The notes: generated by a model from the letters alone, not told the origin. A stretch of DNA of 38,949 nt from Raoultibacter massiliensis (GCF_900199545.1 NZ_LT962671.1:2624638-2663586); one strand, 5' to 3'. Counted from the stretch's first letter, positions 17,497 through 29,570 are shown. Numbers and translations: made by a program.

Positions 17497-17534
17497 AAAA
17501 ACAACAGGACGGGAGGTTTGCTTCTCCCGTCCTG
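17497..17534 (-). terminator. Intrinsic terminator of the heat-shock cluster
   Basis: On the minus strand CAGGACGGGAG and CTCCCGTCCTG pair perfectly (11 bp, 8-nt loop) and are followed by TTGTTTTTT. It lies 53 bp after the clpB stop. Confidence 0.92.
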
Positions 17535-17545
17535 AATACGAACAA

Positions 17546-17563
17546 ATGTTTCACGTGAAACAT
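17546..17563. other. parS centromere site (copy 2)
   Basis: An 18-bp palindrome identical to copy 1 (core TGTTTCACGTGAAACA at 17547-17562), placed between the clpB stop and its terminator. The preceding 8 bases (17538-17545) are also identical to those of copy 1. Confidence 0.93.
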
Positions 17564-17587
17564 CGGCTTCGCGCCGCGCCGTGCCGC

Positions 17588-20212
<2,625 letters not shown>

Positions 20213-20301
20213 AAAACATTCCTCCTTCGCCCTCATTCTCTGATGAAGGCAAATCGGTTTACAGCAGCCGGCGCAACGGAAGCCGAGGCAGCCGGCAAGA
20301 C

Positions 20302-20328
20302 GCGCCACGCGCCGGGAGGCGGTGGCGC
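20302..20328 (-). other. Stem-loop between hspR and clpB
   Basis: GCGCCAC and GTGGCGC with inner GCC/GGC pairing form a bulged GC-rich stem in the 126-bp gap. It may lower read-through or stabilise an mRNA end. There is no clear U-run. Confidence 0.35.
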
Positions 20329-20338
20329 AGATTCGTTC

Positions 20339-20722
20339 TCAGGGAAGCCGACGGAGCGCAAGCGAACCCGGCTCCGTGCGAACCAGCGAGTTCACGCTTT
20401 CGCGCGTTTCGAGCTCATGCACGCGGTCGGCAAGGCGCCGCACCTTTTTGTGCAGGTCGTCCAGCTCCGTATCCCGCTCTTCCAACCTTCCCTGAAGATC
20501 GAGGATGCGGATGACGCCCGCGAGGTTGATTCCCTCGCCGGTCAACTCGTTGATGAGCTCGAGCCGTTCGATATCGGCCTGCGAATACATCCTGGTGTTG
20601 CCGCTCGTGCGCTGGGGGGTCACAAGGCCCTTCTGCTCGTACGTGCGCAGGGTCTGGGGATGCACGCCCGCAAGCTCTGCCGCCACGCTGATCATGTAGA
20701 GCGGTCTATTCCTGTCAGTCAT
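20339..20722 (-). CDS. hspR: MerR-family heat-shock repressor HspR
   Basis: 127 residues. The MerR-type winged helix is at about 8-75 (MISVAAELAGVHPQTLRTYE, then RMYSQADIERL), followed by a coiled-coil dimer helix (about 80-110). In actinobacteria HspR represses the dnaK and clpB operons with DnaK as co-repressor, so its place between dnaJ and clpB is diagnostic. The start is ATG 20722, only 4 bp after the dnaJ stop. No cysteine or metal ligand is seen, as expected for HspR. Confidence 0.93.
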   Translation of the reverse strand: MTDRNRPLYMISVAAELAGVHPQTLRTYEQKGLVTPQRTSGNTRMYSQADIERLELINELTGEGINLAGVIRILDLQGRLEERDTELDDLHKKVRRLADRVHELETRESVNSLVRTEPGSLALRRLP

Positions 20723-20726
20723 CGCA

Positions 20727-21668
20727 CTACCAACTCCTGATGTCGTCCTTCGTTGCAGCCAGGAAATCTTCCATGGCCTGTTTCTGTTCGTCGTTCATGG
20801 CCTTCGGAACCACAACGTCGACGTTGATCTTCAAATCTCCGCTGCCTTCGCCCTTTACCTTGGGAGCGCCTTTGCCCTTGATGGTAAGCACGGTGCCGTC
20901 CTGCGTTCCAGCCGGAACCTTCACGCGGACCTTCGTGCCGTCGGGCGCGGGAACCACGATGCTCGCCCCGAGTGCCGCTTCGGCAACCGTGACCGGCAGG
21001 GCCACGTTCACATCGGCGCCCTGGCGCGAATAGTACGGATGGGATTCGATCTTGGTGGTGATAAGCAGGTCGCCGTTCACCCCGCCGTTTTCGCCGAGAC
21101 CGCCCTTGCCCTTGAAGCGCAAGCGGCCTCCGTCCACGGCGCCTGCCGGGACCTTCACCGTCAGCGTTTCTTTGTCGGCTTTGCCCGGCACCCGCACGCT
21201 CACACGCTTTTCGACGCCTTTGAAAGCCTCGTCGAAACTCACCGAAAGCGTGACGTTCATATCCTGGCCGCGCTGGGGACGCGGTTGGGCTTGCCCGCCG
21301 AAGCCTCCGAAGCCGCCGAAATCCCACTCGGTGCCGAATGCGCCTTCGCCGCGACGGATGCTTTCGAGAATATCGCCCCAGCCGCCGAAACCCTCTGCGC
21401 CGAACGGGTTGCCGCCTTGGGCGCCTCCCCATCCTTGCGGAATGTGGTTTTCGTTGGCTGTTCCGTACTGATCGTAGAGGTCGCGCTTCTTTTCGTCGCT
21501 CAAAACCTCGTACGCTTCGTTGATTTCTTTGAATTTCGCCTCGTCGCCGCCCGCATCGGGATGATGCTTGCGCGCGAGCTTGCGATAGGCCTTCTTGATC
21601 TCGTCGGCCGTTGCGTTCCGTGGAACGCCCAGCGTCTTGTAATAATCCGGTGTCGTTGTCGTCGCCAT
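20727..21668 (-). CDS. dnaJ: DnaJ-type co-chaperone without zinc finger
   Basis: 313 residues. The J-domain is at about 8-72 with the HPD triad ([12 protein letters not shown]). A Gly/Phe-rich segment lies at about 80-135 (FGGFGGFGG), followed by two beta-domains of the C-terminal substrate-binding part. The four CxxCxGxG zinc motifs of class I DnaJ are absent, so this is a class II (CbpA/DnaJ2-like) protein. It stimulates the DnaK ATPase and delivers clients. The start is ATG 21668 with GAGGTGG upstream. The gap to grpE (107 bp) is the largest in the first four genes and holds two small hairpins. Confidence 0.94.
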   Translation of the reverse strand: MATTTTPDYYKTLGVPRNATADEIKKAYRKLARKHHPDAGGDEAKFKEINEAYEVLSDEKKRDLYDQYGTANENHIPQGWGGAQGGNPFGAEGFGGWGDILESIRRGEGAFGTEWDFGGFGGFGGQAQPRPQRGQDMNVTLSVSFDEAFKGVEKRVSVRVPGKADKETLTVKVPAGAVDGGRLRFKGKGGLGENGGVNGDLLITTKIESHPYYSRQGADVNVALPVTVAEAALGASIVVPAPDGTKVRVKVPAGTQDGTVLTIKGKGAPKVKGEGSGDLKINVDVVVPKAMNDEQKQAMEDFLAATKDDIRSW

Positions 21669-21695
21669 GCGTCCACCTCGCTTTCATGTTTCTTC

Positions 21696-21761
21696 GCCGC
21701 CTATCCGGCGGCATGTCAAATATTTGTCCTAGAAGCAGAAGCGGGCTGCATGTAACCCGCT
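21696..21761 (-). other. Two small hairpins in the grpE-dnaJ gap
   Basis: GCCGCC/GGCGGC with a 5-nt loop (21696-21712) and AGCGGG/CCCGCT with a 10-nt loop (21740-21761). The latter is followed on the minus strand by a T-rich stretch and may attenuate transcription between dnaK-grpE and dnaJ-hspR-clpB. A TTGACA on the minus strand lies between them, but I found no -10 partner. Confidence 0.35.
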
Positions 21762-21775
21762 CGCCCGCCTCTCGC

Positions 21776-22507
21776 TTACTTCTTTTCTTCGGTCTCTTTC
21801 GGGACTTCCCGCTTCGGTCCGCCAGTTGTTACCGTTACCATAGCTGGCCTGAGCACCTTCTTGCCCATTTTGTAGCCCTTCTGATAAACATCGGCCACCG
21901 TTTCGTCAGGCACCGACGCATCGGGTACCGTCGCGACCGCTTGAGCTTCAAGCGCATCGAACGCTTCACCCTTCGGATCGATGATTTCGACTCCATCGCG
22001 CTTGAGGGCATCGACGAATTTGGCGTGAACCGCTTCTATTCCGCTCAGAAGACCCGTCTCGCCGTTCTTCTGCGCATAGTCGATCGATCGTTCGAAATCG
22101 TCGATCACCGGAAGAAGGTTCTCGACGAGCTTTTCAGCCGCACGGGCCTTCTCCTCGGCGCGCTGGTCGGCAGTGCGCCTGCGATAGGTATCCCACTCGG
22201 CGTGCAGACGGACGAACTTGTCCTGCCATTCCGCCGCTTCGGCCTTGGCTTGAGCCACGAGCGCCGACTCGAGTTCGAGTTCGCTGATGGTTTCGGGATC
22301 GAGCACCTCGGCCTCGTCGGCTTGCGCCGGCTGATCCTTCGACGCTTCCCCGTCCGCAGCCGGCTCTTTCGAACCGGCTGCCTGACGGGTTTCGTCTTTG
22401 GCGGCAGCCCCATTGGGGGAGGGGGAATGGGTGGGGGCAGGGCCACCGCCCGGGTTTGCTTGTGAGCGAGAAGTTCCTACGACCTTGTCCTTATCGGGCA
22501 CAGCCAT
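21776..22507 (-). CDS. grpE: Nucleotide exchange factor GrpE
   Basis: 243 residues. A long disordered N-terminus rich in Pro, Gly, Glu and Ala (about 1-75) is followed by the dimerising long helix (about 75-140, EWQDKFVRLHAEWDTYRRRT) and the C-terminal beta-domain (VADVYQKGYKMGKKVLRPAMV, the family hallmark). It exchanges ADP for ATP on DnaK. The start is ATG 22507, 2 bp after the dnaK stop, so it is co-translated with dnaK. Confidence 0.95.
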   Translation of the reverse strand: MAVPDKDKVVGTSRSQANPGGGPAPTHSPSPNGAAAKDETRQAAGSKEPAADGEASKDQPAQADEAEVLDPETISELELESALVAQAKAEAAEWQDKFVRLHAEWDTYRRRTADQRAEEKARAAEKLVENLLPVIDDFERSIDYAQKNGETGLLSGIEAVHAKFVDALKRDGVEIIDPKGEAFDALEAQAVATVPDASVPDETVADVYQKGYKMGKKVLRPAMVTVTTGGPKREVPKETEEKK

Positions 22508-22509
22508 GA

Positions 22510-24414
<1,905 letters not shown>

Positions 24415-24493
24415 TATTGCTTCCTCTCACTCTGAGTTTGTTGCCTTCGTTATGTGCTTACGTCTGTTGCTTAACCTGTAATCTCATATATGC

Positions 24494-24517
24494 AAAGGTC
24501 CGCGCATGCGAACCTTT
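24494..24517 (-). promoter_or_regulatory. Hairpin in the dnaK 5' leader
   Basis: AAAGGTTCGC and GCGGACCTTT pair over 10 bp (one G-U) around a 4-nt loop, just downstream of the predicted start of transcription. It may stabilise the leader or act as a thermosensitive or attenuating element; nothing in it masks the Shine-Dalgarno. Confidence 0.5.
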
Positions 24518-24529
24518 CCGATGACTGAA

Positions 24530-24558
24530 ACTATATAATCTAAGTCTGATGTTGTCAA
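24530..24558 (-). promoter_or_regulatory. dnaK operon promoter
   Basis: TTGACA (24558-24553), 17-bp spacer, TATAGT (24535-24530) on the minus strand: a near-perfect housekeeping promoter. A CAAG/CTTG dyad overlaps the -35. Confidence 0.85.
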
Positions 24559-24577
24559 GTTTCTTGCCATTTTACTT

Positions 24578-24592
24578 TTGAGAATTTCTCAA
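24578..24592. promoter_or_regulatory. HAIR-like inverted repeat upstream of dnaK
   Basis: TTGAGA and TCTCAA flank 3 bp, starting 20 bp upstream of the -35. The HspR operator (HAIR) is CTTGAGT-N7-ACTCAAG; the half-sites TTGAG and CTCAA match but the gap is 4 bp shorter, so binding by HspR is only possible, not shown. No CIRCE element is present. Confidence 0.4.
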
Positions 24593-24845
24593 TTGTCATC
24601 TTCACGTTACTTTCGTACACATTTCATAGGATATGTGAACGTTCCACGGGATGACTCATGGCGCCCTTTCGCTCAAGCAGGCTCAGTCCGACGGCTTGAA
24701 CTTGGTTACACCTTATACTTTTGGATAAAGCGCGCAAGGATGTTCACCGCTTTGTTGCCGTGTTAAAAGAGTTTCGTTGCTTCGTTTCCGCTCGCGTAAG
24801 ATTTATTGCAAGGGAGTCGGTTTCGATGGCCGCGCCAGGTTTCTG
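24593..24845. other. Intergenic region with no recognised element
   Basis: Moderately AT-rich stretch between the dnaK control region and the 3' end of the LuxR-type gene. No gene, terminator or promoter with acceptable spacing was found. Confidence 0.5.
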
Positions 24846-26357
24846 TTATTTTCCGGATTCGCCTTCGCGCACGCCATGGGCAAGGTCGATCAGCTGCTGT
24901 CGAGACGACACGCCTGTTTTATCGTAAATATGGCGAATATGCGTCTTTACCGTACTCTTCGACAAATACAGGTCTTCGGAAATATAAGGTCCGCTTCGCC
25001 CAAGCAGGAGCATCCCCAATATCTCCTCTTCACGTGGGGTCAGCGAAAAGCGCTCGGCAATCACTTCACGTGCAGCATGTATGTCGGAGACCCCGATTGC
25101 ATCGGGTTGGGCGCCCGTCGCAGCGGGGAAAAAAGCGTTTTGGGACAAGAGAAAGAACATGAGGGCGAGGATGATGAACCCTATCGCCGGGGTGCCGACG
25201 ATCACGGCATCGCGAAGAAACTCGGGAACGACGATCATCGGATCGGGTATCGTCGTTTCGATGAAGAGGGCCGCGATGCTCGCACCCGCGACTACGCTTC
25301 CCGCAAGCAAGAGAAAAAACTGTCGAAAGCGCTTTGCATCGCCCAAAGAGAAGCGCAGAAGAACCCCGAGAAGCGCGAACAGCGCGGTAGAAACGGCCGC
25401 ACCGTCGAGCATGACGAACAGCATCCAGCTGCTTGGCATGTTCGGTAGGCAAAAATACATGACCGCGAGGGCGACGAGAAGCATGCTGCCCAAAACATAG
25501 GCGCTTTTGCGTTTCGCCAATCTCCCAACGAGAATGAGAACGCCCACAACAGCAAGGCAAACGACAAGCAGGGCAACCGCAGCCAAGCTTACAAGCCCGA
25601 ACGCGGCTTCGGTATAGACGCCCGCGAAACGAGTCGATTTAGGATAGACGTTATAGCAGTAGCCGAACAAGAACCCGCTTACAACGATAAAGTACGGAAA
25701 CGCCCTATGGTCGAACATAGCTCGCAATTGGCTCTTGGCAAGCGAACGGGCATACGTGCTGAACATGCTCTGCCTCTCGAGCCGATTTCGCGATAAGGCG
25801 AAGGACAGACCTGCCGATAGAACCGGCAAAAGCCAAAAAAACGAAGCGACGAGGTCGGTTGGCACTGCGATCATATAAAGGAAGAACAACCCAACCCCCG
25901 CAGTCAGAGAAATAAGGTACCAAGAGACTACGGCGGCAAACGACATGGTCGATAGGACGGACACGTAGAAGAGAACCACGAGCGCCAAGCCGATTCCCGC
26001 AAGCAGCCCGAAGACGGCAAGGGCGGCCCAATCGCTTATTCCGACAAGGCCGCGCAACGGAAAAAGCACCGATGCGCCGGTTAAAACAGCAAGACCCGCA
26101 CCATGCAGCTTCCGCTTGTGCTCGCTCAGCTTCTGCGTATTGAAAAAACCGAGAGCAAGCGCCGACGCAGCGAAGAAAAAGATCGAACAGAACACCGTCG
26201 AAAGGGTTGCCGATCCAACATCTGCGCTGTTTCGATATAGCGTTGCCGAGAGAAAGACAACGAACAGCCAGGCGATCGCGAACCCGGCCGGTACCGCCGT
26301 TCTAGCCGAAACCGCCGCAATCGTCTTTGCGCTTTTTTCTGGCGAATGCGTTCCCAT
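24846..26357 (-). CDS. LuxR-type regulator with 12-helix membrane domain
   Basis: 503 residues. About 12 membrane helices fill residues 15-420, laid out like an MFS-type bundle. A GerE/LuxR helix-turn-helix covers about 435-495 (LTPREEEILGMLLLGRSGPY, then LYLSKSTVKTHIRHIYDKTG). Such membrane-bound LuxR proteins are expanded in Eggerthellaceae and usually sit beside the redox enzyme gene they control. It is divergent from a Tat-exported flavoprotein with a long palindrome in between. The start is ATG 26357, with GAGGGGG 6 nt upstream; an in-frame GTG at 26375 is the alternative. The signal sensed is unknown. Confidence 0.9.
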   Translation of the reverse strand: MGTHSPEKSAKTIAAVSARTAVPAGFAIAWLFVVFLSATLYRNSADVGSATLSTVFCSIFFFAASALALGFFNTQKLSEHKRKLHGAGLAVLTGASVLFPLRGLVGISDWAALAVFGLLAGIGLALVVLFYVSVLSTMSFAAVVSWYLISLTAGVGLFFLYMIAVPTDLVASFFWLLPVLSAGLSFALSRNRLERQSMFSTYARSLAKSQLRAMFDHRAFPYFIVVSGFLFGYCYNVYPKSTRFAGVYTEAAFGLVSLAAVALLVVCLAVVGVLILVGRLAKRKSAYVLGSMLLVALAVMYFCLPNMPSSWMLFVMLDGAAVSTALFALLGVLLRFSLGDAKRFRQFFLLLAGSVVAGASIAALFIETTIPDPMIVVPEFLRDAVIVGTPAIGFIILALMFFLLSQNAFFPAATGAQPDAIGVSDIHAAREVIAERFSLTPREEEILGMLLLGRSGPYISEDLYLSKSTVKTHIRHIYDKTGVSSRQQLIDLAHGVREGESGK

Positions 26358-26419
26358 AGAGACCCCCTCGCCCACAGTGTAGCAAAGTCTCCGATTGTTC
26401 CGCGAAGTATTTGAATATA

Positions 26420-26460
26420 GACCAAAAGGGTCGATGGGTTTAGCCCTTCTGGTCGATGGG
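26420..26460. promoter_or_regulatory. Imperfect palindrome plus 22-bp-spaced direct repeat between luxR-type gene and flavoprotein
   Basis: GACCAAAAGGG (26420-26430) and CCCTTCTGGTC (26444-26454) are inverted copies with one mismatch. GGTCGATGGG occurs at 26429-26438 and again at 26451-26460, 22 bp apart (two helical turns). A weak -10 (TAGCAT, 26479-26484) would put the site just upstream of the -35 of the flavoprotein promoter, where LuxR-type activators bind. Confidence 0.6.
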
Positions 26461-26532
26461 CGGCTCTCGAAACGCGCCTAGCATGGCAACAGGTTCGGAT
26501 AGCGAATCACGCCATATACTAGGAGGGCATTT

Positions 26533-28188
26533 ATGAAAGACATCAATCGCAGGCAGTTTATTACAACGGCGGGGTTGTCCGCAGCGGCTTTAAGCGTTTT
26601 CGGCCTCGCCGGGTGCTCGGGGCCGGGAGCGAATGCGGGCTCGGCTTCCGCATCGGCCGATTCGGCCATTCCAGAAACATGGGACGAAGAGGCGGACTTC
26701 GTCGTACTGGGAACGGGAACGGCCCTGACGGGCGCTCTCAAGGCTGCTGCCGACGGCATGTCCGTTATCGTACTCGAAAAAGCAAAAACCATCGGGGGAA
26801 CCACGGCTTTGTCGGGCGGCCAAGTCTGGGTTCCCTGCAACGATTTCTCCACCGAGAAAGACGATAGAAACCTTGCTAAAAAGTACATGACCAAAGTCGC
26901 CGCCGGACTATCAACCGAAGCGATCATCGATGCGTACATCGACAGAGCTTCCGAAATGGTTAACTTCATTGCAGAAAAAACAGGTTGCGAATGGTCCGTC
27001 AGCCCTCGCATCGACTACCATGCCCAATGGGAGGGTGCCAGCCGCGACATGCGATCGCTTTCCTGCGTAATCGACGGCGTGCGTTCCGGGGCGCACTTCA
27101 CCCAGCCTGAAGCGGATGAGATAGTTTCCCTCGGCGGTAAAATTTTGACCGAAACGCCTGCCAAACGACTCGTGTCGCGCCCAACCTCAGACGGCGGTCA
27201 AGAGGTGCTTGGAGTTATCGCCGAAGACGCGAAGGGCAACCAGATTGCCATCAAGGCCAACAAGGGCGTCCTTGTCGGAACAGGTGGATTCTCCTACAAC
27301 GAAGACATGCTCAACGCGTATCACCCCATCCCCGTCAAGGGCTGCATGTGCGTCCCCGAGTCTACAGGGGACGGCATTCTCATGGCGCAAGCCGTTGGGG
27401 CCAACCTGACCATGATGCCATGGGGCTGGGGCCAGATAAACTTCAAAGCATTGAGCGAGCAGTATTACGAAGAGAAGGTATGCTCTACCAAGGTTTCCCT
27501 CTATGCCTATCAAACTAAACCGGGATCGATGTTCGTCAATCGTCAAGGCAAGCGTTTTTGCGACGAGGCTTCCGATTACGATTCTCTCTGGTTTGGATTC
27601 CAAGGGCAATCGACGACAGGCGATATGGAGCTGACCAATGTACCCGCCTGGTATATCTGCGACCAATCCGTGCGCGAATCATTGGCTGACCCTTCGAAGG
27701 GAGACATATTCTTCGGCGTCGGCCTTGACGGAGACCTTCCCGAATGGGGCTACACGGCAGACACCATCGAAGAACTGGCTGAGAAAATAGGCATCGACCC
27801 CGAGGGACTGAAGGCCCAAGTAGAGAAGTTCAACGCCGATGCGGAAAACGGAACCGACACCGACTTCCATCGGGGCGAATCGGAGTTCGAAAACTACAAC
27901 ATGATGAACAGCGGGCCGACGCTCGGCGGCCTTACGCAGCCCCCCTTCTATGCCGCCGAGATCGTCCCCACGTACCAGGGAACAAAAGGCGGCATCCAGA
28001 TCAACGAGAACGGCCAAGCGATCAACACGGCGGGAAACCCCATTCCCCGTCTCTACGCATGCGGCAACACAACCGGATGCGGAACGCCGGGAAAGTACTA
28101 CACGGGCGCAGGCGGGACGAACGGTCCCGGAATGGTTTTCGCCTATCTAGCCGCCGAACACGCCGGGCAGCTTGATAGCTGGGCGTAA
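26533..28188 (+). CDS. Tat-exported FAD-binding flavoprotein (fumarate reductase / 3-ketosteroid dehydrogenase-like)
   Basis: 551 residues. A twin-arginine signal (NRRQFI, R6-R7) is followed by a lipobox LAGC (C28), so the enzyme is likely exported folded and may be lipid-anchored. The FAD dinucleotide fold starts at about 54 (DFVVLGTGTALTGALKAA), followed by the acidic strand end VIVLEKAKTIGGTTALSGG. The C-terminal second FAD motif reads RLYACGNTTGCGTPGKYYTG and AGGTNGPGMVFAYLAAEHA. The family reduces or dehydrogenates fumarate-like acids, cinnamates, steroids and other electron acceptors in gut anaerobes; the substrate cannot be named. No haem-binding CxxCH domain is fused. The start is ATG 26533 with AGGAGGG upstream. 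The neighbouring LuxR-type gene probably controls it. Confidence 0.92.
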   Translation: MKDINRRQFITTAGLSAAALSVFGLAGCSGPGANAGSASASADSAIPETWDEEADFVVLGTGTALTGALKAAADGMSVIVLEKAKTIGGTTALSGGQVWVPCNDFSTEKDDRNLAKKYMTKVAAGLSTEAIIDAYIDRASEMVNFIAEKTGCEWSVSPRIDYHAQWEGASRDMRSLSCVIDGVRSGAHFTQPEADEIVSLGGKILTETPAKRLVSRPTSDGGQEVLGVIAEDAKGNQIAIKANKGVLVGTGGFSYNEDMLNAYHPIPVKGCMCVPESTGDGILMAQAVGANLTMMPWGWGQINFKALSEQYYEEKVCSTKVSLYAYQTKPGSMFVNRQGKRFCDEASDYDSLWFGFQGQSTTGDMELTNVPAWYICDQSVRESLADPSKGDIFFGVGLDGDLPEWGYTADTIEELAEKIGIDPEGLKAQVEKFNADAENGTDTDFHRGESEFENYNMMNSGPTLGGLTQPPFYAAEIVPTYQGTKGGIQINENGQAINTAGNPIPRLYACGNTTGCGTPGKYYTGAGGTNGPGMVFAYLAAEHAGQLDSWA

Positions 28189-28197
28189 CAAACATCG

Positions 28198-28230
28198 AGG
28201 CCTCTTGGCGTTTCGCTCGCCGAGAGGCCT
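28198..28230 (+). terminator. Strong stem-loop after the flavoprotein gene
   Basis: Arms of 13 bp (AGGCCTCTTGGCG with CGCCGAGAGGCCT, one G-U) and a 7-nt loop lie 10 bp after the stop. No U-run follows, so it may terminate poorly or protect the mRNA end. Confidence 0.55.
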
Positions 28231-28478
28231 GCCTTCGGGCGGCGCGCTTTGGCGAACGGCATGCGCTGCGACGGGTGCTTCTCCTGGGCGAGCATCTCTT
28301 CTGCGCCAGCGACCGTCTGGCGCAGACCGCCACCAAGACACGGATGCCGACCCCTATCGATAAACCGAAGCCCGGGCTTTTTCCGAATATCCGCTGTTGC
28401 CAGTTGAGAATCCGAATAGCCAACGGCTCCCGAATCGCTAGCGGCAAGCCAGGCGAAAGAAACATGTCCCGAAATCAG
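28231..28478. other. Non-coding stretch with one perfect stem-loop
   Basis: No supportable reading frame. TCTGCGCCAG (28300-28309) and CTGGCGCAGA (28317-28326) form a 10-bp perfect stem. It borders the IS200-type element and could be the scar of older insertions. Confidence 0.4.
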
Positions 28479-28612
28479 AACCACCCGTGAAAACGGGTGG
28501 TTTGCTCTAGGGGTATAACCCCAAGGATTACCAGCCAGCGCCTAAAGACGCTGGCCTTCACTTGTGTTCAGGCCGTATAGCTTTTGACTCGCAACAAGCC
28601 ACTTAAAGTGGC
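28479..28612. repeat. Series of hairpins at the right end of the IS
   Basis: Four perfect stems lie downstream of tnpA: 28479-28502 (9 bp), 28510-28522 (GGGGT/ACCCC), 28534-28555 (GCCAGCG/CGCTGGC) and 28598-28612 (GCCACT/AGTGGC). The first is probably the right-end recognition hairpin. The others would block ribosomes or polymerase at the end of tnpA. Confidence 0.7.
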
Positions 28613-29079
28613 AGCTTGCCTTGTCCTTTGATGAACGGGTCTTCGTATTCTTTAACGCTTAACTTGTCGAGTGCAATGTCGTGCTTTTCTTGTTCGCGAA
28701 TGTATTTTGCAATAGCGGCCTCATTAAGACCTACCGTGCTTACGTAGTAACCTTCGGCCCAAAACTTCCTGTTACCGAACTTGTACTTGAGATTGGCATG
28801 CTTGTCGAAAATCATCAGGGAACTCTTTCCCTTCAGATACCCCATAAAACTAGAGACGCTTATCTTCGGCGGAATGCTCACTAGCATGTGAACATGATCA
28901 GGCATGAGGTGCCCTTCTAGTATCTCAACGCCTTTGTATCCGCATAGTGTGCGGAGTATGCTCCCAATGCTAGTCCTCAATTGATTGTAGATAATTTTGC
29001 GCCTATACTTCGGAGTGAAGACGATGTGATACTTACACATCCACTTCGTGTGCGACAGGCTATGCGACTGTTGCGCCAA
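28603..29079 (-). CDS. tnpA: IS200-type Y1 transposase TnpA
   Basis: 158 residues if started at TTG 29079. It is a HUH-superfamily single-strand transposase: the HUH pair is in LMPDHVHMLV, and the catalytic tyrosine is in the WAEGYYVSTVGLNE motif. The sequence KWMCKYHIVFTPKYRRK at the start is typical of IS200 proteins. TTG 29079 is chosen because AGGAAGG lies about 8 nt upstream. An in-frame ATG at 29124 lacks a Shine-Dalgarno and would lie inside the pairing arm. The frame is intact and includes all catalytic residues, so the element may be active. Confidence 0.9.
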   Translation of the reverse strand: MAQQSHSLSHTKWMCKYHIVFTPKYRRKIIYNQLRTSIGSILRTLCGYKGVEILEGHLMPDHVHMLVSIPPKISVSSFMGYLKGKSSLMIFDKHANLKYKFGNRKFWAEGYYVSTVGLNEAAIAKYIREQEKHDIALDKLSVKEYEDPFIKGQGKLPL

Positions 29080-29082
29080 ATT

Positions 29083-29141
29083 AATCACCTTCCTAATTCG
29101 CTGGACGACCTGAACAATCGCCATTGTATAGGAAGGTGATT
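29083..29141 (-). promoter_or_regulatory. Inverted repeat that hides the tnpA ribosome-binding site
   Basis: AATCACCTTCCTA (29083-29095) and TAGGAAGGTGATT (29129-29141) are perfect 13-bp arms with a 33-nt spacer. In the tnpA mRNA the upstream arm pairs with the arm that carries AGGAAGG, the only Shine-Dalgarno before TTG 29079. IS200 is known to repress its transposase by a leader structure that blocks ribosome access; this is an analogous design. Confidence 0.75.
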
Positions 29142-29224
29142 TTGTATAACATCTGTCGCGCACCCGCATAGCGGGTGGTTGATATCGTCCGCGCTTTGCG
29201 CGGCCGACGGGCTAAAGCCCTAAT

Positions 29225-29260
29225 GCAAAAGCTCCCGATTGCCTCTGCAACCGGGAGCTT
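29225..29260 (-). terminator. Intrinsic terminator of the ferredoxin gene
   Basis: A 14-bp stem with one mismatch (29229-29242 with 29247-29260) and loop of 4, followed on the minus strand by TTTTGCATT. It starts 23 bp after the ferredoxin stop. Confidence 0.8.
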
Positions 29261-29283
29261 GCTTCAAGCAGATTTTTCGACGG

Positions 29284-29472
29284 CTAGTCTTCGATAACCT
29301 CGGGGATGGCGCCCATGGGGCATTCCTCGACGCAATCGCCGCAGGCGATGCAAGCATCCTCGTTCACAACCTCAACGACGCCGCCAACGACTTCAAGCAC
29401 TTCTTGCGGGCATGCATCAACGCAAATCCCGCAGCCGACGCACTCGTCGGCTTCGATAACCGGATGGGACAT
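29284..29472 (-). CDS. 2[4Fe-4S] ferredoxin
   Basis: 62 residues with two cluster motifs, CVGCGICVDACP (about 11-22) and CIACGDCVEECP (about 41-52), the classical clostridial-type small ferredoxin. It carries low-potential electrons in the cytosol of anaerobes. Strongly acidic. The start is ATG 29472 with AAGGAGAAT upstream. It has its own promoter and terminator, so it is monocistronic. Confidence 0.95.
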   Translation of the reverse strand: MSHPVIEADECVGCGICVDACPQEVLEVVGGVVEVVNEDACIACGDCVEECPMGAIPEVIED

Positions 29473-29542
29473 ATTATTCTCCTTCTCGTCTGAAAGAATT
29501 CTTATTGGAGGAACCCTCGCCTACCAAAAACTTTCTGCCCGC

Positions 29543-29570
29543 AAGATACCATTCCTCACTGTAATTGCAA
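29543..29570 (-). promoter_or_regulatory. Predicted ferredoxin promoter
   Basis: TTGCAA (29570-29565), 16-bp spacer, TATCTT (29548-29543) on the minus strand. The leader would be about 65 nt. Confidence 0.5.

Larger units (their letters stand above)
28479..29222 (-). mobile_element. IS200/IS605-family insertion sequence (IS200-type, tnpA only)
   Basis: About 0.74 kb with a Y1 transposase and hairpins at both ends but no tnpB. The right end (with respect to tnpA) has AACCACCCG/CGGGTGGTT at 28479-28502, and the left end has CACCCGC/GCGGGTG at 29161-29177, the paired subterminal hairpins that this family uses for single-strand transposition. Exact ends cannot be fixed because this family makes no target duplication. 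The hairpins at 29189-29203 and 29209-29220 may be inside or just outside. Confidence 0.85.

Noticed and set aside
24415..24600. CIRCE element (TTAGCACTC-N9-GAGTGCTAA) upstream of dnaK
   Set aside because: Searched for by eye on both strands and not present.
26515..26520. TATACT before the flavoprotein as its -10 box
   Set aside because: It abuts the Shine-Dalgarno, so a transcript from it would lack the ribosome-binding site.
28143..28484. 113-residue minus-strand frame beside the IS element
   Set aside because: Overlaps the flavoprotein end, has no ribosome-binding site and low-quality composition.
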